A stretch of DNA of 64,000 nucleotides, taken from assembly GCF_024206475.1 (NCBI RefSeq), contig NZ_JAMBPR010000012.1, positions 183,207 through 247,206 of the forward strand, read 5' to 3'. The stretch is from Paraburkholderia sp. CNPSo 3274 (lineage in GTDB: Bacteria; Pseudomonadota; Gammaproteobacteria; Burkholderiales; Burkholderiaceae). Positions 14,721 to 23,666 of this stretch are shown piece after piece. Numbering within the stretch: the stretch's first letter is position 1; each line of letters opens with the position of its first letter. The position numbers and the translations under genes were made by a program. The notes under the pieces are model-generated. The model had not been told where the DNA came from, did no database searches, and saw nothing but the letters and a program-made list of their open reading frames with translations.

Positions 14721-15152
14721 TCAATGAGCGCCGGCGGGCGGCTCGGTCACGAAGCCGAGGCGCGTGAGGCCGGCCTGCTGCGCGGCGCCCATCACCTGGG
14801 CGATCACGTCGTAGCGCGTCTCGCGTGCGGCGCGCAGCTGCAGCTCGGGCTGTTGCGACTCGGGCTGTTTGCCCGCTGCCGTAAAACGCGCGCGCAGTTC
14901 GTCCAGCGTGATGGGCCGGGCATTCCAGTAGAGCTTGCCGGCGGCGTCGATGGAGAGCGTGACGGTCTGCGCCGTTTGCTGCGCGGGCTCGGCAGCGACT
15001 TTCGGTAAATCGAGCCGGATCGCGTGCGTGAAGAGCGGCGCGGTAATGATGAAAATGACGAGCAGCACGAGCATGACGTCGATGAGCGGCGTCATGTTGA
15101 TCTCCGACATCGGTGCCGCATCGCGCTTCTTTTCGAGTCCGCCGAATGCCAT
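14721..15152 (-). CDS. exbD: ExbD/TolR-type biopolymer transport protein
   Basis: 143 residues with a short cytoplasmic N-terminus, one transmembrane helix at about 22-42 (LIDVMLVLLVIFIITAPLF, holding the conserved proton-path aspartate) and a periplasmic domain. Motif SEINMTPLIDVMLVLL is diagnostic. With ExbB it forms the proton-driven motor for TonB-dependent outer-membrane uptake. No tonB gene is nearby, so the energised partner is encoded elsewhere. It follows exbB after 12 bp. Confidence 0.92.
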   Translation of the reverse strand: MAFGGLEKKRDAAPMSEINMTPLIDVMLVLLVIFIITAPLFTHAIRLDLPKVAAEPAQQTAQTVTLSIDAAGKLYWNARPITLDELRARFTAAGKQPESQQPELQLRAARETRYDVIAQVMGAAQQAGLTRLGFVTEPPAGAH

Positions 15153-15164
15153 TGGCTTTGCCTC

Positions 15165-15893
15165 CTACGACTCGGCGCGCGCGCCTTCGCGCATCGCGCC
15201 CTGCGCACCTTCGCGGCGCAGCGGCGCGCCTTCGGGCGCGCAGGCATAGGCGTGCAGATCGTGGGCGAAGCCGTCGAGATCGTCGCAAAGCTGGCGCACG
15301 AGGCGACCCAGCACGTTGTAGGCGAGCACCGCCGGAATCGCGACGACGAGACCGAAGGCCGTCATGATGAGCGCCTCGCCCACCGGGCCGGCCACGTTCT
15401 CGATCATCGCCTGGCCGCTCGCGGCAATGCTGCCGAGCGCGTGGTAGATGCCCCAAACGGTGCCGAGCAGACCGACGAACGGCGCCGTGCTGCCCACCGA
15501 GGCGAGCAGGACCTGACCGAACTCGAGGCGCCGCTGCGACGCTTGAAGCGCGCCGCGCAGCGCGCGCAGCACGCGCTCGCCGCGATCCACGCGCGCGAGC
15601 ATCATGCCGGGTGCGTCGGCTTCCTCGGCGGCGAGCGCCGCCTGAGCCAGCGGCAGGAACACGCGCTCGCGGTCGAGCGGACGCATGGCGGCAACGCCGT
15701 CGGCGAGCGTGCGCGCCTGCCAGAAGCGCGCAATGGCGCGCGGCCCCTGACGCTTCGCGCGCAGGAGGATCCAGCTCTTGATGATGAGGAAACACCAGCT
15801 CGCGACCGACATGGCGAGCAATACCCACGCAACCGCGTGGGTGACCGCGTCGCCCGTCTGCAGATAGTGAATGACTCCGGAACTCGCTGCCAT
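15165..15893 (-). CDS. exbB: ExbB/TolQ/MotA-type proton channel protein
   Basis: 242 residues from ATG at 15893 (MAASSGVIHYLQTGD), preceded by GAGG. Three hydrophobic segments are visible: near residues 17-38, around 125-150 (the SVGSTAPFVGLLGTVWGIYHAL block) and around 165-190 (GEALIMTAFGLVVAIPAVLAYN). This is the ExbB pattern and the gene pairs with exbD directly downstream. The longer in-frame extension upstream runs into the dapB region and is rejected. Confidence 0.93.
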   Translation of the reverse strand: MAASSGVIHYLQTGDAVTHAVAWVLLAMSVASWCFLIIKSWILLRAKRQGPRAIARFWQARTLADGVAAMRPLDRERVFLPLAQAALAAEEADAPGMMLARVDRGERVLRALRGALQASQRRLEFGQVLLASVGSTAPFVGLLGTVWGIYHALGSIAASGQAMIENVAGPVGEALIMTAFGLVVAIPAVLAYNVLGRLVRQLCDDLDGFAHDLHAYACAPEGAPLRREGAQGAMREGARAES

Positions 15894-15946
15894 CGGACCT
15901 CGCTCACTGTCTGTCCGGCGCAGGCGCCGGACGGTAGGGGAAACGC

Positions 15947-16744
15947 TCAGCGCAGGCCGAGCACATCCTGCATATCGTACAGGCCACGGGCCTTGTCCTG
16001 CAGAAAGCGCGCGGCGCGCACGCTGCCCTGCGCATAGGAAAGGCGGCTCGAGGACTTGTGCGTGATCTCGATGCGCTCGCCAATGCCCGCGAACAGCACC
16101 GTATGATCGCCGACGATATCGCCGCCGCGAATCGCCGAAAACCCGATCGTCGAGGGGTCGCGCTCGCCCGTCACGCCTTCGCGGCCATACACGGCGCATT
16201 CGTCGAGATTGCGGCCGAGTGCGTGAGCCACAGCCTCGCCCATCGCAAGCGCGGTGCCCGAGGGCGCGTCAACCTTGTGGCGATGGTGCGCCTCGATGAT
16301 CTCGATGTCGTAACCGGTCTCGAAAAAGCGCGCCGCATATTCGAGCAGCTTGAGCGTGACGTTCACGCCCACGCTCATGTTGGCCGCGAACACAACGCCG
16401 ACATGTTGCGCGGCCGCGCCGAGCTGCGCCTTTTGCTGGGCGTCGAAGCCGGTCGTGCCGATCACCATTTTCACGCCGTGGCGCTGCGCCGCCTCGAGGT
16501 GCACGAGCGTGCCTTCGGGGCGCGTGAAGTCGATCAGGCAGTCGCTTTGCGCGAAGACCTGCTCGATGTCGTCGGTGATGCGCACGCCGGTGTCCTTGCC
16601 GAGGAACGCACCAGCGTCCTGGCCGATGGCAGCCGACCCCTTGCGCACAAGCGCGCCCGAGAGCGTGACGTCGGGCGAATTCAGGACAGTTTCGATGAGC
16701 ATGCGGCCCATGCGGCCCGATGCCCCGGCGATTGCGATTTTCAT
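15947..16744 (-). CDS. dapB: 4-hydroxy-tetrahydrodipicolinate reductase
   Basis: 265 residues from ATG at 16744 ([16 protein letters not shown]), usual length about 270. It makes tetrahydrodipicolinate with NAD(P)H in lysine/diaminopimelate synthesis. The N-terminal Rossmann GASGRMGR motif, [17 protein letters not shown] [16 protein letters not shown], and the substrate-binding [20 protein letters not shown] signature are present. Upstream bamE and downstream exbBD keep the order common in Burkholderia. Confidence 0.97.
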   Translation of the reverse strand: MKIAIAGASGRMGRMLIETVLNSPDVTLSGALVRKGSAAIGQDAGAFLGKDTGVRITDDIEQVFAQSDCLIDFTRPEGTLVHLEAAQRHGVKMVIGTTGFDAQQKAQLGAAAQHVGVVFAANMSVGVNVTLKLLEYAARFFETGYDIEIIEAHHRHKVDAPSGTALAMGEAVAHALGRNLDECAVYGREGVTGERDPSTIGFSAIRGGDIVGDHTVLFAGIGERIEITHKSSSRLSYAQGSVRAARFLQDKARGLYDMQDVLGLR

Positions 16745-16915
16745 GAGTCTTCCTGCCAATGTGTCGCTGGCCGCGGTTCCGGGTGCCGCCAAGCGCCACG
16801 AAGCGCCGCCGCCAAAAAAACGCGGCGGCCGGTAGTGACACCCCGGCCGCCGAATCGAGGCGTAGCGCGCCTCGCGCGCCACGCCCTGCTTGATTTACCG
16901 GCTGGATCAGCCGGG

Positions 16916-17854
16916 TCAGTTGCTCGGAGCGGCAGCAGCCCCCGAGGCCGGCACCGTGGGCGGCGCGGCGAGCGCCGAATCCCGTGCGGGGCCCGACGGC
17001 GCCGTGTTGGTGTCGCCGGTGCCTTGCGCGCCAGCGGTCGGGCCAACCGGGTTGCTCGGCGGCACGCCCTGGATTTGCGGCTGCGGCTGACGATGCAGCT
17101 GAACCTGCGAGGGCATCGTGCCGACGTTCTGCGGCAGCGCCGACGACTGCGGATTGCCCGCGCGCACCGACGGCGTGAGGCCGTTTGGCGTTTGCACGGC
17201 TTCCGTGGCGCGGTTCGCGGCGGCGGCCGCCTGCGCGTTGGCGTCCTGCGGCAGCGCGTTGGTTGCGGTGCCGAGTTCGGACGACGGCGAGCGCGCCGTG
17301 TCGCCAACCGTCGGGCCGGTCGCGCCCGAAGCCTGGTCAGGCGCGCCCGCTGCAGCCGCCACCGGCGCCGAAGCACCCGACGCCGGCGCAGCCGCGACGG
17401 CCCGCTTCTTGCCGGAGCGGTCGCCGTCGATTTCGGCGAGCAGCTCGAGGTTCGACGGCAGGTCTTCACCGCCCGACCAGCTCGCGACGCGGTCGCCTTC
17501 GAACAGCACGACAAAGTCACGCTGCTGGACCACGGCGGTCGAGCCGCGCTTGAAGTAGAAGATGTAGTCCCAGCGGTTCGCGTGGAACATGTCCGTGAGG
17601 AGCGGCGTGCCGAGCAGCTGCCTGACCTCGGCGCGCGACATGCCCACCTTCATCTGCGCCGCGGCTTCCGCCGAGACGAAGTTGCCTTGCACGATAGTAA
17701 TGCGGTAAGGCGTGATGCTCTGGGCGACGCGCTGCGTCACGCTGTCGTAAGTTTTACAGCCGGCGAGCGCGGCGAACGCGGCCGCAGCCAGCAGGGTGCA
17801 CGCCAGGCGGCCGCCGTGCATGCGCCGGCCGATCGTTGTGAATTCTGGAATCAT
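16916..17854 (-). CDS. bamE: Outer-membrane assembly lipoprotein BamE (SmpA/OmlA family) with long tail
   Basis: 312 residues from ATG at 17854 (MIPEFTTIGRR), chosen for the upstream GAGGG; ATG 17821 is an alternative. The signal peptide ends in ALAGC, giving a lipidated cysteine. The SmpA/OmlA fold follows: YRITIVQGNFVSAEAAAQMKVGMSR and VRQLLGTPLLTDMFHANRWDYIFYF. BamE helps fold outer-membrane proteins in the BAM complex. The conserved domain ends near residue 150; the remaining half is an Ala/Pro/Gln/Gly-rich disordered tail seen in many Burkholderia homologues but absent from E. coli BamE (113 residues). Divergent from fur. Confidence 0.9.
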   Translation of the reverse strand: MIPEFTTIGRRMHGGRLACTLLAAAAFAALAGCKTYDSVTQRVAQSITPYRITIVQGNFVSAEAAAQMKVGMSRAEVRQLLGTPLLTDMFHANRWDYIFYFKRGSTAVVQQRDFVVLFEGDRVASWSGGEDLPSNLELLAEIDGDRSGKKRAVAAAPASGASAPVAAAAGAPDQASGATGPTVGDTARSPSSELGTATNALPQDANAQAAAAANRATEAVQTPNGLTPSVRAGNPQSSALPQNVGTMPSQVQLHRQPQPQIQGVPPSNPVGPTAGAQGTGDTNTAPSGPARDSALAAPPTVPASGAAAAPSN

Positions 17855-17990
17855 TTCCCTCACCGTGCGGGCTTTTCGCGAAGCCGCGCGTATTCTGTAG
17901 AAGATCGTTCGAAGTTCTGGCGAAAATGCCCGGAACGGCAAAAACGCATTAACATAACAACCTAGCATTGTACTCCAGGGACTTATCGTC

Positions 17991-18419
17991 ATGACCAATC
18001 CAACCGATCTCAAGAACATCGGCCTCAAGGCGACGCTGCCTCGCCTCAAGATCCTGGAGATTTTTCAGCATAGCGCGGTGCGCCACCTGACCGCCGAAGA
18101 CGTCTACCGCAACCTGCTGAACGAGGAGCTCGACATCGGCCTCGCCACGGTTTACCGGGTCCTCACGCAGTTCGAGCAGGCCGGGTTGCTCACGCGCAGC
18201 AACTTCGAATCGGGCAAGGCGGTGTTCGAGCTGAACGAGGGTAGCCACCACGACCACCTCGTGTGCCTCGACTGCGGCATCGTTGAAGAATTTTTCGACC
18301 CCGAAATCGAAAAGCGCCAGCAGATGATCGCCACGGAGCGCGGTTTCAAGCTCCAGGAGCACGCACTCGCCCTGTACGGCGCCTGCACGAAGGAAAACTG
18401 CCCGCACCGCAAGCACTGA
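17991..18419 (+). CDS. fur: Ferric uptake regulator Fur
   Basis: 142 residues, standard. Iron-dependent repressor. The winged helix covers about 1-80 with [15 protein letters not shown] and [27 protein letters not shown]. The dimerisation/metal domain contains [19 protein letters not shown] and the C-terminal [11 protein letters not shown] with its zinc cysteines. It is divergent from bamE, an arrangement widespread in proteobacteria. I could not see a clear Fur box in the 136-bp gap. Confidence 0.97.
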   Translation: MTNPTDLKNIGLKATLPRLKILEIFQHSAVRHLTAEDVYRNLLNEELDIGLATVYRVLTQFEQAGLLTRSNFESGKAVFELNEGSHHDHLVCLDCGIVEEFFDPEIEKRQQMIATERGFKLQEHALALYGACTKENCPHRKH

Positions 18420-18450
18420 CCGCTTGCGGTCTGTAGCCTGCAGAAAAGGA

Positions 18451-18482
18451 AACGCCACGGCAGATCTGCCGTGGCGTTTTCG
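18451..18482 (+). terminator. Intrinsic terminator after fur
   Basis: AACGCCACGGCAGA at 18451-18464 is directly followed by its exact reverse complement at 18465-18478, then TT. The centre AGATCT forms the loop. The stem is strong but the T-run is short. Confidence 0.8.
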
Positions 18483-18520
18483 CTTGGGTGAGCCAGTCTT
18501 CGGGAAAATCCGCCCGGACC

Positions 18521-19033
18521 TCAGACGAGCACGAGCGACGTGTCGGCTTGCGCGAGCCGCCAGGGCCGTGCGAGCGCGATCTCGTCGCAGTTCGGCTGTG
18601 TGCCGCCGCGATCGATCACCATGAAGTCGCTCACGCGCTCGAAAGCGAGCAAGGGGTGATGCCAGACGCCTTTGGCGTAATTGACGCCCTGCCCGCGCCC
18701 GGCCCAGAACGCCCGCAGCCCGGCCGGCTCGAACTCGCCTGCGGGCGCGACCACCACCGCGTAGCCCACGTCGCCAAGCGGCACGAACGCCTGGCTGCCT
18801 AGCGGATGCCGCTCCATCATCGCGATCTCGACGGGCCACGCACGCGGCTGGGCGCGAAACACGCTGACGATGGGCCGGCCGCCCGCCTCGTTCACGTCGA
18901 TGGCGGCGAGATCGTGAAAGCGCTCGGTCGTGCCGCCGTTGATCGGAAAATGGCGCGCGCCTTCGAGTTCGATGACGTCGCCGAACGGCGCGAACGCCTC
19001 GCGCGTCAAGGGTTCCATGCGCAGGATCTGCAT
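18521..19033 (-). CDS. allA: Ureidoglycolate lyase
   Basis: 170 residues, matching the AllA family (E. coli 160). It splits ureidoglycolate into glyoxylate and urea. Family segments include [35 protein letters not shown], and the metal-site-like [19 protein letters not shown] site precedes the ATG. It follows allantoicase by 12 bp, so the two act in sequence on allantoate. Confidence 0.94.
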   Translation of the reverse strand: MQILRMEPLTREAFAPFGDVIELEGARHFPINGGTTERFHDLAAIDVNEAGGRPIVSVFRAQPRAWPVEIAMMERHPLGSQAFVPLGDVGYAVVVAPAGEFEPAGLRAFWAGRGQGVNYAKGVWHHPLLAFERVSDFMVIDRGGTQPNCDEIALARPWRLAQADTSLVLV

Positions 19034-19046
19034 CGCGGCTCCTCAC

Positions 19047-20066
19047 TCAGACAGGTTCGCCCCACAGGCGCAGGCGCGAGACGCCGCCGTCCGGGAAGAT
19101 GTTGAAACGCACGTGCGTGACCGGGCCGAGCGCGGCGATCCCGCTCTCGAATACGTGCTGCTTGTCCATTTCGAGCTTGTGCTCGCCGAGCAGTTCCGGC
19201 CAGAACATCGCCTGGGTGACGAGCGAATCGTCGGTGCCGCCCGTCACGCTGGCCGCCTGCAGCGAGCAGCGGTCCGGGTAGTTGCCCTTGAAGTGCGCCG
19301 TGTCGACTTCGATCTTGCGGATGATGCCGGGCCGCGCGAGCGCCACGATCGCCCAGTCGTTGCCAGGTTCCCGGCGGCGGCGCGTTTCCCAGCCGTCGCC
19401 CATGTTCACGCCGCGGCCCGGCATGAGGATCGTGGAAGCGAGTCCGAAGTGCTGGTTGTTGGCCGCGACGAGATGCGCGCCGTTTTCGATCGCCGCGAGA
19501 TCGACGAGGCTGCCGCGCTCCACCGTGCTCCAGTCGCGCCGGGGCTGACCGTACACGCGCAGACGCGCGAGGCCCCCGTCGGGATAGAGATTCACGCGCA
19601 GATGCGTGAACGCGCGCGTATCGCGCACTTCGACGTAGTGGTGCTGGTTGCCCTGCAATGTCGTCGCCGGGACGATGGTCTGCCAGTCGGCGTTGTCAGC
19701 TGGCGTTTCGTCGTCGCCGAACTGCGCGTAGCACGCCTCGATCGAAGCCGCCGGCGGAAAGTTGCCCGTGAAATGGCTCGTGTCGAGATCCAGGCCGTAA
19801 ATCACGCCGGGGCGTGCGAGGCGCACGATGCAGAAGTCGTGGCCCGTCGTGCGCTTGCGGCGCGTTTCCCAGCCGTCCATCCACTTGCCGTGGTCGTCGT
19901 ACTTGCCGGGGATGAAGACCGCGGGCTGCGGATCGAGCATGCGCTCCTTCGGCGCAAAGAACTCGTCGCTCGCGTGGAGCGCGCGGGCGCCCAGACGCGG
20001 ATCAGCGAGATTCATGTAGCGACGCGTGAAGGCGGGGGCGTTGGGGTCGAGAGTCGGAATGGCCAT
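19047..20066 (-). CDS. alc: Allantoicase
   Basis: 339 residues, normal for the family. It hydrolyses allantoate to ureidoglycolate and urea. The protein shows the two tandem repeats typical of allantoicase: each half carries a [18 protein letters not shown] or [20 protein letters not shown] stretch followed by [11 protein letters not shown] or [11 protein letters not shown] and a THFTGNFP or AHFKGNYP motif. It belongs to the dctA-alc-allA operon. Confidence 0.96.
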   Translation of the reverse strand: MAIPTLDPNAPAFTRRYMNLADPRLGARALHASDEFFAPKERMLDPQPAVFIPGKYDDHGKWMDGWETRRKRTTGHDFCIVRLARPGVIYGLDLDTSHFTGNFPPAASIEACYAQFGDDETPADNADWQTIVPATTLQGNQHHYVEVRDTRAFTHLRVNLYPDGGLARLRVYGQPRRDWSTVERGSLVDLAAIENGAHLVAANNQHFGLASTILMPGRGVNMGDGWETRRRREPGNDWAIVALARPGIIRKIEVDTAHFKGNYPDRCSLQAASVTGGTDDSLVTQAMFWPELLGEHKLEMDKQHVFESGIAALGPVTHVRFNIFPDGGVSRLRLWGEPV

Positions 20067-20133
20067 GATGGTGTCGAAAGCTTGAGTTCGTCAGTGAATC
20101 GAAGGAAAGCGGTGCAGTACGCACCGCGAGGGT

Positions 20134-21477
20134 TCAGGCGTGCGCGTGCTTGCCGCCGAGCGCGCTGTCTTCGCCATGCGCCGTGTCTGCATCGGTGTCG
20201 CCTGCCGGCACGTAGAGAAAGCCTTCGTCGAGGTTCAGCACGCGCCTGGCGCGCGCCTTGTCGATATCGTGCTCCCACACCGCGACCACCACCGTCGCGA
20301 CACAGTTGCCGATCAGATTGGTGAGCGCGCGGGCGATTCCGACGAACCAGTCCACCGGCAGGATCAGCACGAGGCCCAACACGGGAATCGCGGGAATGGC
20401 GGAAAGCGTGGCGGCGAGAATCACGATCGCCGAGCCGGGAATGCCGTGCGCGCCCTTCGAGGTGATGAGCGAAACCAGCACGACCACGATGAGGTCGTGC
20501 ATCGAGAGCGGCGTGTTGGTTGCCTGGGCGATGAAGATCACCGCGAGCGTGAGGTAGATCGAAAAGCCGTCGAGGTTGAACGAGTAGCCCGTCGGAATCA
20601 CGAGACCCACCGTGGAATCCTTCACGCCCATCCATTCGAGCTTGCGCATGATCTGCGGCAGCACGGCGTCAGACGAAGCGGTGCCGAGCACGATCGAGAG
20701 TTCTTCGCGCAGGTAGCGGATCAGCTTGAACACGTTGAAGCCCGCCAGGCGCATGACGATGCCGAGCACGACTGCAACGAACACGATGCAACTGGCGTAG
20801 AACACGATCACGAGCAGCCCGAGTTGCTTGAGCGAAGCGACGCCGTATGTACCGGTCGTGAACGCGATCGCGCCGAGCACGCCGAGCGGCGCGAGCTTGA
20901 TGATGAAGCCCATCACCCGGAAGAACACCTGCGAGAGTTCGTCGATCAGGCTGTTTACGCGCTGCGCCTTCGGGCCGAGCAGCGAGAGCGCGCTGCCGAA
21001 CAACACCGAGAACACGAGGATCTGCAGGATGTCGCCCTTCGCGAAGGCGTCGAAGGCGGTGTCGGGAATGATCTTCAGCAGGAAGCCCGCGGTGTCCTTC
21101 AGGCTCTTGGCGTGCTCGGTGTAGGTCGCGAGCGACGCAGCATCGAGCGAGTGCAGATCCACGTTCATGCCGGCGCCCGGTCGCGTGACATACGCGAGCA
21201 CGGCGCCGATCACGAGCGCGACAGTCGTCATTGCCTCGAAGTACACCACCGACTTCAGGCCGACGCGGCCCACCTTCTTCAGGTCGCCCGCGTGCGCCAT
21301 GCCGCTCACGACCACGCAGAACACGATAGGCCCGATCACCATCTTGATGAGCTTGAGAAAGCCGTCGCCGAGCGGGCGCAGCGACTGGGCGAAATGCGGA
21401 AACACCGCGCCTACCACGATGCCCAGCACGAGGGCGATCACTACGCGGCCAAACAGCGAATTGAAGAACTTCGTCAC
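20134..21477 (-). CDS. Dicarboxylate/cation symporter, DctA family, of the allantoate operon
   Basis: 447 residues from a GTG start at 21477, preceded by AGGAGA. Multi-pass inner-membrane protein of the DAACS (SLC1-like) family; the conserved HP1/TM7 features SIVLGTASSDAVLPQIMRKLE and PTGYSFNLDGFSIYLTLAVIFIAQA are intact, as is SKGAHGIPGSAIVIL. Family members import C4-dicarboxylates with Na+ or H+. Its place as first gene ahead of alc and allA, under an FCD regulator, suggests a ureide or a downstream product as the substrate, but the sequence alone does not fix it. Symbol dctA is possible but unproven. Confidence 0.88.
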   Translation of the reverse strand: MTKFFNSLFGRVVIALVLGIVVGAVFPHFAQSLRPLGDGFLKLIKMVIGPIVFCVVVSGMAHAGDLKKVGRVGLKSVVYFEAMTTVALVIGAVLAYVTRPGAGMNVDLHSLDAASLATYTEHAKSLKDTAGFLLKIIPDTAFDAFAKGDILQILVFSVLFGSALSLLGPKAQRVNSLIDELSQVFFRVMGFIIKLAPLGVLGAIAFTTGTYGVASLKQLGLLVIVFYASCIVFVAVVLGIVMRLAGFNVFKLIRYLREELSIVLGTASSDAVLPQIMRKLEWMGVKDSTVGLVIPTGYSFNLDGFSIYLTLAVIFIAQATNTPLSMHDLIVVVLVSLITSKGAHGIPGSAIVILAATLSAIPAIPVLGLVLILPVDWFVGIARALTNLIGNCVATVVVAVWEHDIDKARARRVLNLDEGFLYVPAGDTDADTAHGEDSALGGKHAHA

Positions 21478-21520
21478 GACTGTCTCCTACTAGGCAGGGG
21501 GAGCAAGCAACTGTTCTGAC

Positions 21521-21531
21521 TGGTCTGACCA
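21521..21531. promoter_or_regulatory. Operator 1, TGGT-CTG-ACCA
   Basis: Perfect palindrome TGGTCTGACCA, lying just downstream of the dctA -10 box on the minus strand. It has the TGGT-N3-ACCA form typical of FadR/PdhR/LldR-type regulators. Confidence 0.75.
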
Positions 21532-21546
21532 GCACTGTTATGGCGG

Positions 21547-21575
21547 ATAGTAGAAAGCCGATATACCGGAGTCAA
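21547..21575 (-). promoter_or_regulatory. Promoter of dctA-alc-allA
   Basis: Minus-strand -35 TTGACT (21570-21575) and -10 TACTAT (21547-21552) with 17-bp spacing; each is close to consensus. Operators 1 and 2 flank it downstream and upstream. Confidence 0.8.
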
Positions 21576-21604
21576 GGTTGGGAAGCGCGGTGTTTACCCT
21601 TGCG

Positions 21605-21615
21605 TGGTCTGACCA
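21605..21615. promoter_or_regulatory. Operator 2, TGGT-CTG-ACCA
   Basis: A second exact copy of TGGTCTGACCA, 84 bp (about eight helical turns) from operator 1 and about 30 bp upstream of the dctA -35 box. Confidence 0.75.
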
Positions 21616-21705
21616 GTTTGCGGGCCGGAGCGCCAAGCCTTATCCCGCGGCGCGCGGGCGTTGACGCGATGCACCATGCGTGTGCGCCGGGCGGGACTAC
21701 AATAC

Positions 21706-21716
21706 CGGTCAGACCA
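21706..21716. promoter_or_regulatory. Operator 3, one mismatch, near regulator start
   Basis: CGGTCAGACCA, the reverse of TGGTCTGACCG, matches the other two copies in 10 of 11 positions. It lies 25 bp before the regulator ATG and just after a TACAAT -10 candidate (21698-21703), suggesting autoregulation. Confidence 0.65.
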
Positions 21717-21740
21717 CGCGAATGCTGCCCGCGCCATCCG

Positions 21741-22466
21741 ATGAAAAACGTTCCGCACACCGTCACCGACGCTGCCATCGCCACGATCCGCGAACGGATC
21801 GAGGGCGGCTTGTATCCGGTCGGCAGCCTGCTGCCCGCGCAGCGGCAGCTTTCCGAGGAACTGGCGATCAGCCGCGCATCGCTGCGCGAAGCGCTCTCGA
21901 CGCTCGAAGCGCTCGGCATGCTGTCGATCCGCGCCGGCAAGGGCGTGTACGTGACGAGCGCGCAGGCCACGAACGCTCACCCGTGGCGTTTCGCCGATCA
22001 GTCGTCGCTGCCCGACACCTACCAGATGCGCTACGCGCTCGAAGGCTTCGCCGCGCGCATGGCGGCGCTCGCCATCGGAGACGCCGACGTCGCGTGGCTC
22101 GAAGCGAACACCGAGGCGCTGCACAGCGCCCTCGCCTGCGACGAACTCGACGAGGCCGCGCAGCTCGACTTCGAATTCCACATGCGTATCGTGAATCTCG
22201 CGGGCAATGCGGCGATCGAATCGATCCTGCGCAGCAGCGCCGACATCATGAAAGAGAGCCAGCGCATGCCGTTCTACCGGCGCGAGCGCGTGCTCTCCAC
22301 GCATCGCGAGCACGGCCTGATCGTGGTGGCGCTGAAGGCGCGTGACTCGGCGGCGGCCGGCGAGGCGATCGAGGCGCACATCGCCAATGCGGCACAGCGC
22401 GCGGGCGTGTACTTCCCTACGCCGCCCGCGTTCGCCGCCGCCTCCCCAAGCGCCATCGAAAAATAA
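21741..22466 (+). CDS. GntR/FadR-family (FCD) regulator of the allantoate operon
   Basis: 241 residues from ATG at 21741; the upstream in-frame extension crosses the operators and is rejected. The winged helix (about 8-72) has LYPVGSLLPAQRQLSEELAISRASLREALSTLEALGML and a GKGVYV wing. The FCD ligand domain (about 90-225) includes the metal-site pattern with DFEFHMRIVNLAGN and HREHGLIVVALKARD. By family knowledge the effector is a small carboxylate; given the neighbours it may be allantoate, ureidoglycolate or glyoxylate. No strong Shine-Dalgarno is visible. Confidence 0.9.
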   Translation: MKNVPHTVTDAAIATIRERIEGGLYPVGSLLPAQRQLSEELAISRASLREALSTLEALGMLSIRAGKGVYVTSAQATNAHPWRFADQSSLPDTYQMRYALEGFAARMAALAIGDADVAWLEANTEALHSALACDELDEAAQLDFEFHMRIVNLAGNAAIESILRSSADIMKESQRMPFYRRERVLSTHREHGLIVVALKARDSAAAGEAIEAHIANAAQRAGVYFPTPPAFAAASPSAIEK

Positions 22467-22473
22467 GGACGAA

Positions 22474-22500
22474 AAAAAACCGCCCGATGGGCGGTTTTTT
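22474..22500. terminator. Bidirectional terminator between FCD regulator and gapA
   Basis: AAAAACCGCCC-GAT-GGGCGGTTTTTT: GC stem flanked by A- and T-runs, serving both convergent genes. Confidence 0.92.
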
Positions 22501-22519
22501 CAAGCAGCGTAGAGCGTGC

Positions 22520-23530
22520 TTACTTCGCGTTCGCGAAAGCCACAGCCGTGTCCAGCATGCGGTTCGAGAAGCCCCACTCGTTGTCGTACCAGCTCGACAC
22601 CTTCACGAGACGGCCCGAGACCTTCGTGAGCGTGGCGTCGAAGGTCGACGATGCCGGGTTGTGGTTGAAGTCGATCGACACCAGCGGTGCGTCGTTGTAG
22701 CCCAGGATGCCCTTGAGCGCGCCTTCCGAAGCTTCCTTCATGATGGCGTTGACTTCTTCGACCGTCGTGTCGCGCTTGGCGATGAACGACAGGTCGACGA
22801 TCGACACGTTGATGGTCGGGACGCGGATAGCGTAGCCGTCCAGCTTGCCGTTCAGTTCCGGCAGCACGAGGCCCACAGCGGAAGCCGCACCCGTCTTCGT
22901 CGGGATCTGGCTGTGCGTGGCCGAGCGCGCGCGGCGCAGGTCTTCGTGGTACACGTCGGTCAGAACCTGGTCGTTCGTGTACGCGTGGATCGTCGTCATC
23001 AGGCCGGTTTCGAGGCCGATCTTGTCGTTCAGCGGCTTGACGAGCGGTGCCAGGCAGTTGGTCGTGCACGATGCGTTCGAGATGACCGTGTGTTCGGCCT
23101 TCAGCACGTTGTGGTTCACGCCGTAGACGATGGTCGCGTCGACGTCCTTACCGCCCGGCGCCGAGATGATGACCTTCTTCGCGCCGCCCTTCAGGTGCGC
23201 ACTTGCCTTTTCCTTGGTCGTGAAGAAGCCCGTGCACTCCATCACGACGTCGACGCCCAGCTCGCCCCACGGCAGCTCGGCCGGATTGCGGTTGGCCAGC
23301 ACGCGGATCTTGTCGCCGTTCACGACGAGGTAGTCGCCGTCCACCGTCACTTCACCGGGGAACTTGCCGTGTGCCGTGTCGTATTGCGTCAGATGCGCGT
23401 TGGTCTTCGCGTCACCCAGGTCGTTGATCGCAACGATCTGGATGTCGTGCTTCTTGCCGTTCTCGTAGAACGCGCGAAGCGTGTTACGGCCGATGCGGCC
23501 GTAGCCATTGATAGCGACGCGAATCGTCAT
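22520..23530 (-). CDS. gapA: Glyceraldehyde-3-phosphate dehydrogenase, type I
   Basis: 336 residues. Oxidises glyceraldehyde-3-phosphate to 1,3-bisphosphoglycerate with NAD. NAD-binding [14 protein letters not shown] at the N-terminus, active-site [13 protein letters not shown] with catalytic C155, and the C-terminal [14 protein letters not shown] are present. AGGAGATAA precedes the ATG. It lies 136 bp downstream of tkt in the same direction, linking pentose-phosphate and glycolytic steps. Confidence 0.98.
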   Translation of the reverse strand: MTIRVAINGYGRIGRNTLRAFYENGKKHDIQIVAINDLGDAKTNAHLTQYDTAHGKFPGEVTVDGDYLVVNGDKIRVLANRNPAELPWGELGVDVVMECTGFFTTKEKASAHLKGGAKKVIISAPGGKDVDATIVYGVNHNVLKAEHTVISNASCTTNCLAPLVKPLNDKIGLETGLMTTIHAYTNDQVLTDVYHEDLRRARSATHSQIPTKTGAASAVGLVLPELNGKLDGYAIRVPTINVSIVDLSFIAKRDTTVEEVNAIMKEASEGALKGILGYNDAPLVSIDFNHNPASSTFDATLTKVSGRLVKVSSWYDNEWGFSNRMLDTAVAFANAK

Positions 23531-23666
23531 GGTTTATCTCCTAAGGGCTGAAAAATTCTGAAACCAGTGCTGCGCTGGCGCCGACGCCCGGCTGGGGCGG
23601 CCTGGCGGGGCGCTCAAGGCAGCGGGCCCGCCAGATCTTGCCGATCAGGCGGCCCGTTACGCATGC

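Noticed and set aside
17855..17990. Fur box between bamE and fur
   Set aside because: No sequence resembling GATAATGATAATCATTATC in any part of the gap.
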